From a bacterium (GTDB lineage Bacteria > Krumholzibacteriota > Krumholzibacteriia > LZORAL124-64-63): a stretch of DNA of 6,809 bases. Positions 1 through 5,957 of this stretch are shown here, in pieces. Each line of letters opens with the position of its first letter. The first letter of the stretch is position 1. The notes below the pieces were generated by a model. It saw only the letters and a list, made by a program, of their open reading frames with translations, was not told where the DNA came from and made no database searches. The DNA lies in contig JAUVBS010000116.1 in the NCBI GenBank assembly GCA_030591105.1, positions 1 through 6,809 of the forward strand. The letters are read 5' to 3'. The position numbers and the translations under genes were made by a program.

Positions 1-7
1 AGGTAGC

Positions 8-13
8 GAAGGG
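8..13 (+). promoter_or_regulatory. Probable ribosome binding site of cstA
   Basis: GAAGGG sits six bases before the ATG at 20. It is only a moderate match to the Shine-Dalgarno consensus, but the spacing fits and it supports the chosen start. Confidence 0.45.
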
Positions 14-19
14 CCGTGC

Positions 20-1747
20 ATGCTGGCCGGCATTCTCAGCGCAGTGGTCGTCCTCTTCTGGCTTGCCTATCGCTTCTACGGCGGTTGGTTGAGCCGCGTG
101 TTCGACCTCGACGATCGCCACGTCGTGCCGGCGGAACTTCAGAGCGACGGGATCGACCACGTTCCGACCAAGACGCAGGTGCTGCTCGGGCATCACTTCG
201 CATCCATCGCCGGCGCGGGTCCCATCGTCGGTCCGATCCTGGCGGGGCTGTTCTTCGGCTGGCTACCGGCGCTGGTCTGGATCGTCGTCGGGACGATTTT
301 GGTCGGTGGGGTGCACGATTTCGGCGCCACCATCGCGTCGGTACGCCACCAGGCACGTTCGGTGGCAGAACTCGCCAAGCAATACATCTCGCCCCGAGCA
401 TACAGGCTATTCCTGACGTTCATCTGGCTGACGCTCATGTACGTGATCGTCGTCTTTCTGGATCTGACAGCGGCAACTTTCGTGAATGTGGAGGCCAACG
501 GTGGCGGGGTCGCCATTTCGGCCATTCTGTTCGTCGCTCTTGCTTTGGCTCTGGGTTACGGCACGTACCGGAGGGGACTGAGCGTCACGACCGGTACCTG
601 GATTTTTCTGCCGTTGCTGCTGGTGGCGGTCTGGATCGGCGACGCGATATCGATCGAGGGCGGTTTGTTGCCGGCCATCGCCGGCAGCGAGAAACACACC
701 TGGCACCTGGTGCTGCTCATCTACTGTCTGATCGCGGCGATCACACCGGTCTGGATCCTCCTGCAGCCGCGCGACTACCTCTCCAGCTGGCTACTCTATC
801 TGTCGGTGGTTGGAGCAGGGGCCGGTCTGGTGATCGGCGGATTGACCGGTGCGACAGCCGTCGCCATCGCCTGGCCCAGTTTCATCCGCCCTGATGAATT
901 GACGGCGCTCGGCGTTCCGCAGCTGGGTCCGCTGTTTCCCATCCTGTTCATCACGGTCGCCTGCGGAGCCTGTTCCGGTTTCCACTCCATCGTCGCGAGC
1001 GGGACCACGTCGAAACAGATCCGGTGTGAGACCGACACCCGCCGCATCGGTTACGGAGCGATGCTGATCGAAGGCATCGTCGCGGTGATTGCGCTCGCCG
1101 CGGTGATGATCTTGCCGTTCGGCAAGGAGGCGTACGGCTCGAATCCCATCGCGATCTACGCTGGGGGAATCGGTCAGTTCCTGTCGACTGTCGGCATTCC
1201 GGCCCGGTTCGGTGCCCACTTCGGGCTGCTCGCGCTCTCGACCTTCTTGTTGACAACCCTCGATACCTGTACACGTCTGGGTCGCTTCGTGGTACAGGAA
1301 GCGTTCGGCTCTGCTCGGAACAACGTCAAGAACCGTCTGATCGCGACGGTGGTCACGTTGGTGGTGCCGGCGTTGCTCGTCTTCGCTACTTACACCGACC
1401 CGGCGACCGGCCAGAGCCAACCGGCCTGGCGGGTGATCTGGCCGGTGTTCGGTGCGACCAATCAACTCCTGGCCGCGCTGGCTCTCCTGTCGATCACCGT
1501 GTGGTTGAAACGGACCGGCCGTAAGTGGTTGTTCGCAGGGTTGCCCATGGCGTTCATGTTGGTGATGACTCTCAGCGCGCTGGTGCTGCTGGTGTGGCAG
1601 CCCGGGCCGCTGATCATCCGATCGATCGCGACCGCTCTGCTGATCCTCGGCCTGCTGCTGGCCAGCGAAGCGGGCCGTGCTTTCGGTCTCGAAAAACTTG
1701 GACCCGAGCCGGTGGTCAACCGGCCGGTCCGATCGGAGAGCTCATGA
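20..1747 (+). CDS. cstA: CstA-family carbon starvation protein (short form), inner-membrane transporter
   Basis: This 575-residue polytopic membrane protein belongs to the CstA family. E. coli members (CstA, BtsT/YjiY) take up pyruvate and have been linked to peptide use during starvation; the substrate here is not shown. Family motifs seen: GAGPIVGPILA (residues 65-75), HDFGAT (99-104), QPRDYLSSW (249-257), GACSGFHSIVASGTTSKQ (316-333), LLTTLDTCTRLGRF (410-423) and FGATNQLLAAL (478-488). Hydrophobic segments fill most of the chain, including 3-20, 66-98, 128-148, 163-180, 193-208, 227-248, 259-284, 303-318, 347-366, 400-413, 438-457, 481-495, 504-526 and 531-548. It is shorter than the roughly 700-residue E. 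coli CstA, as in the known compact subgroup. The ATG lies six bases after GAAGGG (8-13) and gives the typical hydrophobic N-terminus with LAYRFYG. No in-frame start lies upstream within the window. The stop overlaps the next gene. The promoter is outside the window. Confidence 0.93.
   Translation: MLAGILSAVVVLFWLAYRFYGGWLSRVFDLDDRHVVPAELQSDGIDHVPTKTQVLLGHHFASIAGAGPIVGPILAGLFFGWLPALVWIVVGTILVGGVHDFGATIASVRHQARSVAELAKQYISPRAYRLFLTFIWLTLMYVIVVFLDLTAATFVNVEANGGGVAISAILFVALALALGYGTYRRGLSVTTGTWIFLPLLLVAVWIGDAISIEGGLLPAIAGSEKHTWHLVLLIYCLIAAITPVWILLQPRDYLSSWLLYLSVVGAGAGLVIGGLTGATAVAIAWPSFIRPDELTALGVPQLGPLFPILFITVACGACSGFHSIVASGTTSKQIRCETDTRRIGYGAMLIEGIVAVIALAAVMILPFGKEAYGSNPIAIYAGGIGQFLSTVGIPARFGAHFGLLALSTFLLTTLDTCTRLGRFVVQEAFGSARNNVKNRLIATVVTLVVPALLVFATYTDPATGQSQPAWRVIWPVFGATNQLLAALALLSITVWLKRTGRKWLFAGLPMAFMLVMTLSALVLLVWQPGPLIIRSIATALLILGLLLASEAGRAFGLEKLGPEPVVNRPVRSESS
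1735..1740 (+). promoter_or_regulatory. Ribosome binding site of the amidohydrolase gene
   Basis: GGAGAG lies three bases before ATG 1744 (five bases from the end of GGAG), inside the last codons of cstA. It decides the start: the open frame runs back to 1525, but that extension only reads cstA out of frame and would bury the export signal. Confidence 0.65.
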
Positions 1748-3441
1748 ATAATTTCACACGTACGGCTCTGATCATGTCTCTTCTAATCGGTCTCGCGACG
1801 ACTGATGGCTGCGCGCCGTCTTCGTCCAACGAGGACCGATCACCGCCGGCCGATCTGATCCTGGTCGGTGGGCACGTCATCACACTCCAGGATACCGAGC
1901 CGGAACCGGCGCCTACGGCGGTGGCGATCACCGGCGACCGCATCGTCTACGTGGGGGACGACGACGGTGCGCGGGCGTTGGCGTCCGACCGCACGCGCGT
2001 AGTTGTACTCGCCGGTGCCGTGGTCGTCCCCGGTTTTTGTGATAGCCACGCGCATCTGTACGGGCTGGGTAAAGCCCTCGATCAGATCGACCTGACCGGT
2101 ACCGCTTCGGCAGACCAGTGTGTCGCGCTGGTCGCCGCGGCGGCCGGGCAAGCTAGCGGTTGGTTGGAGGGGCGCGGCTGGGACCAGAACGATTGGCAGG
2201 AGAAGGTATATCCCCACCGCGCGCTGCTCGATTCAGTCGTAAGCGACCGTCCAGTCTTGTTGCGGCGCGTCGACGGCCACGCCGGGTGGGTCAACAGCGC
2301 GGCGCTCGCCGCCGCTGGCATCGACCGTACGACCGGTGATCCGGCCGGGGGAACGATCTTGCGCGATGGCGACGGCGAGCCCACGGGTATCCTCATCGAT
2401 AACGCCGTCGATCTGGTGCGCGAGAAGATCCCGTCGGCCAGCGACGCGCAGATCCGGCGGCGCATCGTCCTCGCCAGCGCCCACTGCATCGAGCACGGGA
2501 TCACCGCCGTACACGAGGCCGGCGTACCGTGGCGGCGGTTGCAGATCTATCGTGAACTCGCCGAAACCGGTGATCTGCCGCTGCGGATTTACGCCATGCT
2601 CGAGGACGACGAACAGACTCTTGCGCAAGGCTTCGCCGCTGGGATCTATGAGCGCGCCGATGGTCTGCTGACCGTCCGCGCGGTGAAACTGTACGCCGAT
2701 GGTGCGCTGGGCAGCCGCGGCGCGCGACTACTGCGACCGTATAGCGACGACCCCGGCAACCGGGGGCTCGTGGTCACGCCGCCCGATCACTTGCGTGAGG
2801 TAGCCAGCGCAGCGGCTCGCCACGGATTTCAGGTTTGCACCCACGCCATCGGCGACGGCGCCAACCGTCTGGTTCTGGACCTGTACGCCGAACTCCTGGC
2901 CGAGGGGAAGCCGACCGACGCCCGCTGGCGCATCGAGCACGCGCAAATCCTCGCTCCGGAGGATATACCGCGCTTCGCCGCGCTGGGCGTGATCGCTGCC
3001 ATGCAGCCAGTCCACTGCACCAGCGATATGGACTGGGTGCCGGCTCGGCTCGGCCCGGATCGGCTCACCGGCGCCTATGCGTGGCGCTCGCTCCTGGACA
3101 GCGGCGCCCACCTCTGTTTCGGCACCGACTTTCCGATCGAACAGGTCGACCCGTTGCGCGGCCTGTATGCGGCCCGCACCCGTACCCATCCCGACGGGAC
3201 ACCCGTCGGTGGTTGGCTGGCCCACGAATGTGTCGATGGACGCACGGCACTGCGGCTATACACCGCGGCTGGTGCCTATGCGGCGTTTCTCGAACAGGAA
3301 TTGGGGCAGGTCGCGCCCTGCTTTCGGGCCGATTTGACACTGCTCAGTGCCGATCCGATAACCTGCGCGCCCGCCGATCTCCTACGCGCACGGACGTTGA
3401 TGACGATCGTGGGCGGACGAACGGTCTACGATGGCCGCTAA
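1744..3441 (+). CDS. Exported, probably lipid-anchored amidohydrolase (amidohydrolase family 3, YtcJ-like)
   Basis: This 565-residue protein is a metal-dependent hydrolase of the amidohydrolase superfamily, YtcJ-like. The true substrate is unknown; relatives cleave C-N bonds in amides, N-acyl compounds or cyclic ureas. Residues 1-22 look like a signal peptide (Arg6, hydrophobic 8-18), followed by Cys23 and a Ser/Pro/acidic linker. The lipobox TTDGC is a poor match, so lipidation is uncertain. The composite beta-sandwich begins near 35 (ADLILVGGHVITLQD). The TIM barrel carries DSHAH with metal ligands His102 and His104, then DGHAGWVNS (His179), VKLYADGALGSRGA (Lys315, candidate carboxylated bridging lysine), THAIGDGAN (His367), WRIEHAQ (His399) and FGTDFP (Asp462). 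The C-terminus returns to the sandwich with FRADLTLLSADP and VGGRTVYDGR. All the usual metal ligands seem present, so the enzyme is probably active. It overlaps cstA by ATGA, implying coupled translation and possibly a shared route: periplasmic cleavage followed by uptake. That link is inference. Confidence 0.9.
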   Translation: MNNFTRTALIMSLLIGLATTDGCAPSSSNEDRSPPADLILVGGHVITLQDTEPEPAPTAVAITGDRIVYVGDDDGARALASDRTRVVVLAGAVVVPGFCDSHAHLYGLGKALDQIDLTGTASADQCVALVAAAAGQASGWLEGRGWDQNDWQEKVYPHRALLDSVVSDRPVLLRRVDGHAGWVNSAALAAAGIDRTTGDPAGGTILRDGDGEPTGILIDNAVDLVREKIPSASDAQIRRRIVLASAHCIEHGITAVHEAGVPWRRLQIYRELAETGDLPLRIYAMLEDDEQTLAQGFAAGIYERADGLLTVRAVKLYADGALGSRGARLLRPYSDDPGNRGLVVTPPDHLREVASAAARHGFQVCTHAIGDGANRLVLDLYAELLAEGKPTDARWRIEHAQILAPEDIPRFAALGVIAAMQPVHCTSDMDWVPARLGPDRLTGAYAWRSLLDSGAHLCFGTDFPIEQVDPLRGLYAARTRTHPDGTPVGGWLAHECVDGRTALRLYTAAGAYAAFLEQELGQVAPCFRADLTLLSADPITCAPADLLRARTLMTIVGGRTVYDGR

Positions 3442-3470
3442 CCCGGATTATTCGTGAATATCCCGGGTTA
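3439..3470 (+). terminator. Hairpin at the end of the cstA-amidohydrolase unit, possible terminator
   Basis: TAACCCGG (3439-3446) pairs perfectly with CCGGGTTA (3463-3470). Inside, TATT (3449-3452) pairs with AATA (3457-3460) around a CGTG loop, with a symmetric 2x2 mismatch (AT/TC) between the two stems. The left arm starts on the TAA stop codon. The T-run downstream is short and displaced (TTTT at 3478-3481), so it is not a textbook intrinsic terminator. It may instead be a 3'-end stabilising or Rho-related structure. Confidence 0.5.
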
Positions 3471-3683
3471 GATATCGTTTTGGGATTCATCACGTATTTC
3501 CGGGTCGGATTCTTCGCTCCCGTGAAAGTGGATGACGTGGTAGTATGTATTTATCTTGTGACATGAAACGGCACTCGGTCGCGGCGCGCAGTGAACTGAT
3601 TTTGCCGGCGCTGGATCGTATCGAGGTCTGTTGGGGGCGAGGCGTTTCTACTCATCGGGAACGTCCCAGCGAAAGAGATCACC
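3442..3683 (+). other. Intergenic region between the amidohydrolase and phzF genes
   Basis: These 242 bases carry no convincing gene. The left end holds the hairpin described separately. The stretch around 3471-3570 is clearly less GC-rich than the flanking genes, as expected of a promoter region. The only open frames (from 3545 and the read-through frame ending at 3566) lack a ribosome binding site and family resemblance. The region probably provides the leader of the phzF gene. Confidence 0.6.
3538..3546 (+). promoter_or_regulatory. Candidate extended -10 promoter element for phzF
   Basis: TGGTAGTAT matches an extended -10 (TG, one base, then a hexamer agreeing with TATAAT at four of six positions, including the first two and the last). 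No good -35 lies 16 to 18 bases upstream. It would start transcription near 3553 and give a leader of about 130 bases. This is pattern matching only. Confidence 0.22.
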
Positions 3684-4616
3684 ATGGCCATCATTCCGAT
3701 TCATATCGTCGATGCCTTTGCCGATCGTCCCTTCACCGGTAACCCCGCGGCGATCATTCCCAATGCCGCGAGTTTGACCGACGAGGAGATGCTCCAGATT
3801 GCAGAGGAGCTGAGTATGGAGGCCGGGTTCGTCGTGCCCCCGGAGGCGAGGGACGCCGACGTCAAGATCCGGTTCTTTACCCAGCGGCGTGAGGCGACTT
3901 TCAGTGGCCACGTGGTGATCGCCGCGTTCGTCTCGTTGGCGGACCGCGGGTTCTTCAAGCCGACACCCGAAGGGCTGCAGCTACATCAGGAAACCGGAGC
4001 CGGGGTTTATCCGGTCACACTGACCGCCGCCGAGGATGGACGAACCCTCGTTGCCCTCGAACTGCCTCAGCCACGTTTTGGCGAACCGGTGGCAGCGGCC
4101 GAGGTGGGTGCCGCGCTGCACTTGCCGGCCGAGGCGTTCCAGATCGGGGATCACCGTCCGCAACGAGTTTCCTGCGGGTTCGACATCCTGGTGGCGCCGG
4201 TCGCCGATCGGGATGTCATCCGTGGTAGCTTCCGCGATCTGGAGATGATCCAGAAGCTCGCCGATCTGCGCGGTGTCGCCGGCCTGGCTCTCTTCTGTCC
4301 GGAGACCATGACCAGCGGTGTCGATTTCCACTGCCGTTACTTCTTCCCGGGCGAGGCCTGTTGCGAGGACGTGGCCAGCGGTACGTCCATGGGTGCGATC
4401 GCTGCCTACGCGGTGGCTAACCAGCTAGTACCGCGGCAGAGCCACATACAGCTGCGGTTCGAACAGGGGTACTCGCTCGGTCGGGGTAACCAAAGCGAGG
4501 TGGTCGTGCGCATGCTCAATGACGAGATCCGCCACGTCGAGCTGATCGGTTCGGGCTCGGTCGTCATGCGGGGTTCGTTCCAGTTTGCGCGGAAAACCCA
4601 ACGGGCGGCCATCTAG
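3684..4616 (+). CDS. PhzF-family isomerase/epimerase-like protein
   Basis: This 310-residue cytosolic protein has the two-lobed diaminopimelate-epimerase-like fold of the PhzF family. PhzF itself isomerises trans-2,3-dihydro-3-hydroxyanthranilate in phenazine synthesis, but most family members are stand-alone enzymes of unknown substrate. The N-terminal hallmark is VDAFADRPFTGNPAAI (residues 9-24). Glu46 in SMEAGF aligns with the catalytic Glu45 of P. fluorescens PhzF. His76 in SGHVVIAAF takes the place of the GHAT histidine. Asp229 in EDVASGTSMGA replaces the usual DPxTGSA box while keeping the aspartate. EQGYSLGR (near 264-271) is the C-lobe signature. Length is typical (family about 260-310). 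The ATG at 3684 follows a weak AAAGAG (3672-3677) by six bases. No other phenazine gene is nearby, so a phenazine role is unlikely on this evidence. It converges on ackA. Confidence 0.9.
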   Translation: MAIIPIHIVDAFADRPFTGNPAAIIPNAASLTDEEMLQIAEELSMEAGFVVPPEARDADVKIRFFTQRREATFSGHVVIAAFVSLADRGFFKPTPEGLQLHQETGAGVYPVTLTAAEDGRTLVALELPQPRFGEPVAAAEVGAALHLPAEAFQIGDHRPQRVSCGFDILVAPVADRDVIRGSFRDLEMIQKLADLRGVAGLALFCPETMTSGVDFHCRYFFPGEACCEDVASGTSMGAIAAYAVANQLVPRQSHIQLRFEQGYSLGRGNQSEVVVRMLNDEIRHVELIGSGSVVMRGSFQFARKTQRAAI

Positions 4617-4687
4617 AACTCGCCAGAAAACTCTAGTATCGTATGCGGCGAAGCTGTACCCATGGCCAAGGGGTTACACTATCCGCC
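4617..4687. other. Convergent intergenic gap between phzF and ackA
   Basis: These 71 bases separate two genes that point at each other. I find no GC-rich hairpin followed by a T-run on either strand. The only structure is the left arm of a long-loop inverted repeat, listed separately. Confidence 0.6.
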
Positions 4688-4719
4688 CTACGGCCTACCA
4701 CCAAGCGCCAGCCCCTTGG
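4666..4719. repeat. Inverted repeat spanning the ackA 3' end
   Basis: CCAAGGGG (4666-4673) and CCCCTTGG (4712-4719) are exact reverse complements separated by 38 bases. The right arm lies within the last codons of ackA and the left arm in the gap beyond its stop. Neither strand has a T-run after the second arm, so it does not look like an intrinsic terminator. It could fold the 3' end of either transcript or be chance. Confidence 0.35.
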
Positions 4720-5896
4720 TATCGCGAGCGATCATCAACTCTTCGTTGGTCGGCACAATCATGATCTTCACGCGGGAACTGGCCTTGCTGATGATCGCCT
4801 CGTCGTGACGGGTGGCGTTCTTGAATGGGTCCAGAATCGCGCCGATGGCCTCGAACCCCTGACAGGCCCACTCCCGTACCAGCGATGCGTTTTCGCCGAC
4901 GCCGCCGGTGAAGATCAACGCATCGACCTTGCCCAGAGCTACCGCGTAAGCACCGATATACTTGCGGATGTGGTAGGCGTAGACCTCCAACGCGAGCCGG
5001 GCGCGGTCGTTGCCGCGGGCGTACTCGCGTTCGACGTCGCGCAGGTCGCTGGAGATGCCGCTGATGCCGAGTAGGCCGCTCTCTTTGTTGAGCATATGCT
5101 CGACCTGTTCGAGCGACTTGCCGAGGCTGCGGCAGAGATAACCGATCATGGCCGGGTCGATGTCGCCGCTACGAGTACCCATCATCAACCCTTCCAGAGG
5201 AGTCAGCCCCATGGAGGTGTCGACCGATTTACCACCGAGGACCGCCGCGACCGAGGCGCCGTTGCCCAGATGGCAGCTGATGAAATTCAGATCGCCGGGA
5301 TCACGACCGATGATCTCCGCGGCGCGCAGCGAGACGTAACGGTGACTGGTCCCGTGAAAGCCGTAGCGCCGGATCTTGCGCGTTTCGTACAACTCGTAGG
5401 GGATGGCGTAAATGTACGCCCGATCCGGCATCGACTGGTGGAAGGCGGTGTCGAACACACCGACCATCGGGACGTCGGGCAGGGCTTTCCGGACAGCCTG
5501 GATCCCGAGGATGTTGGCAGGGTTGTGCAGCGGCGCCAGCGGAATACATTCCTCGAGCGCCGCCATCACGTCGTCGTCGATCAAAACCGAGCTGGCGTAC
5601 TTCTCGGCAGCGTGGACGACCCGGTGGCCGACGGCGGCGATCTCGCTCAGATCGGCAACGACGCCGTCATCCGGATCCGTGACCTTCGCCAGTACCAGGG
5701 CGATCGCCTGCTCGTGGTCAGCGATCAGGCGCTCATCGACAAGATCGTCGTGATCCGGGCGCGTATAGATATGGCGGCCGCTGTCTTGCCCGATGCGTTC
5801 GACCAGGCCACGTGCCAGCAGCTGCTCCTCTGCCATATCCAGAAGCTGGTATTTGAGCGAACTGCTGCCGCAGTTGATGACCAGGATGATCTGCAC
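4688..5896 (-). CDS. ackA: Acetate kinase
   Basis: AckA reversibly converts acetyl phosphate and ADP into acetate and ATP in the cytosol. The 402 residues match the usual length of about 400. Seen from the N-terminus: phosphate-binding NCGSSSLKY (residues 8-16), GHRVVH with Arg92, PLHNPANI (122-129), VFDTAFHQSMP with catalytic Asp149, YGFHGTSHRYV with His181, CHLGNGASVAAV (208-219), SMGLTPLEGLMMGTRSGDIDP with Arg242, FTGGVGENASLVR (329-341) and the closing TNEELMIARD with Glu385. These correspond to Arg91, Asp148, His180, Arg241 and Glu384 of the Methanosarcina thermophila enzyme, shifted by one, so the enzyme should be active. It starts with GTG at 5896, supported by a strong upstream GGGAGGA. 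It follows pta by 61 bases on the same strand and is very likely co-transcribed with it. The opposite strand stays open for long stretches, but this is a codon-bias shadow. Confidence 0.97.
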   Translation of the reverse strand: MQIILVINCGSSSLKYQLLDMAEEQLLARGLVERIGQDSGRHIYTRPDHDDLVDERLIADHEQAIALVLAKVTDPDDGVVADLSEIAAVGHRVVHAAEKYASSVLIDDDVMAALEECIPLAPLHNPANILGIQAVRKALPDVPMVGVFDTAFHQSMPDRAYIYAIPYELYETRKIRRYGFHGTSHRYVSLRAAEIIGRDPGDLNFISCHLGNGASVAAVLGGKSVDTSMGLTPLEGLMMGTRSGDIDPAMIGYLCRSLGKSLEQVEHMLNKESGLLGISGISSDLRDVEREYARGNDRARLALEVYAYHIRKYIGAYAVALGKVDALIFTGGVGENASLVREWACQGFEAIGAILDPFKNATRHDEAIISKASSRVKIMIVPTNEELMIARDTKGLALGGRP

Positions 5897-5905
5897 TGAA
5901 GCCGT

Positions 5906-5912
5906 TCCTCCC
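5906..5912 (-). promoter_or_regulatory. Strong ribosome binding site that fixes the GTG start of ackA
   Basis: On the minus strand GGGAGGA lies nine bases before GTG (5896-5894). The frame has no ATG giving a sensible N-terminus, and the GTG yields the standard family start just before the NCGSSS loop. ackA thus has its own good translation start in addition to any coupling with pta. Confidence 0.7.
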
Positions 5913-5927
5913 TGCCGCGGGCCGCGT

Positions 5928-5942
5928 TGGGCGGACCGCCCA
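5928..5942 (-). promoter_or_regulatory. Perfect palindrome in the pta-ackA spacer
   Basis: TGGGCGGACCGCCCA has two perfect 7-base arms around one central base. In RNA it can form a six-pair GC stem with a three-base loop, 15 bases after the pta stop and 15 bases before the ackA Shine-Dalgarno. No T-run follows, so full termination is unlikely. It could be a processing or stability element that sets the pta:ackA ratio, or a protein-binding operator. Confidence 0.45.
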
Positions 5943-5957
5943 CCGGAGGCGTAATTG

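Noticed and set aside
16..894. A 292-codon + strand frame from a GTG inside the cstA start region
   Set aside because: It is an Arg/Gly/Pro-rich out-of-frame reading of cstA, which has clear family motifs throughout.
791..1465. A 224-codon minus-strand frame inside cstA
   Set aside because: It is antisense to conserved transporter motifs, with a low-complexity charged translation and no start signal.
1525..1743. A 73-codon N-terminal extension of the amidohydrolase
   Set aside because: It overlaps the cstA 3' end out of frame. ATG 1744 has a good ribosome site and is followed directly by a signal peptide.
3450..3510. An imperfect direct repeat (3450-3473 and 3485-3510) sharing ATTC, CCGGGT and GAT blocks
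   Set aside because: Only about two thirds of positions match and a two-base gap is needed. With just two copies this is close to chance.
2835..3566. A 243-codon + strand frame across the amidohydrolase 3' half and the gap
   Set aside because: It is an out-of-frame Arg-rich shadow of the amidohydrolase and its metal-ligand region.
3545..3742. A small 65-codon gene upstream of and overlapping phzF
   Set aside because: It has no ribosome binding site and runs 59 bases out of frame into phzF. Its sequence is unremarkable.
4613..4636. A CTAGA/TCTAG inverted repeat at the phzF stop, considered as a terminator
   Set aside because: It gives only five AT-rich pairs with a 14-base loop and no T-run, too weak to terminate transcription.
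4643..5074. A 143-codon + strand open frame starting in the phzF-ackA gap
   Set aside because: It reads antisense through the ackA C-terminal region, has no ribosome binding site and resembles no known protein.
5096..5899. A 267-codon open frame on the + strand opposite ackA
   Set aside because: It lies wholly antisense to a certain acetate kinase. Its translation shows no recognisable family, and long antisense frames are expected from GC-rich codon bias.
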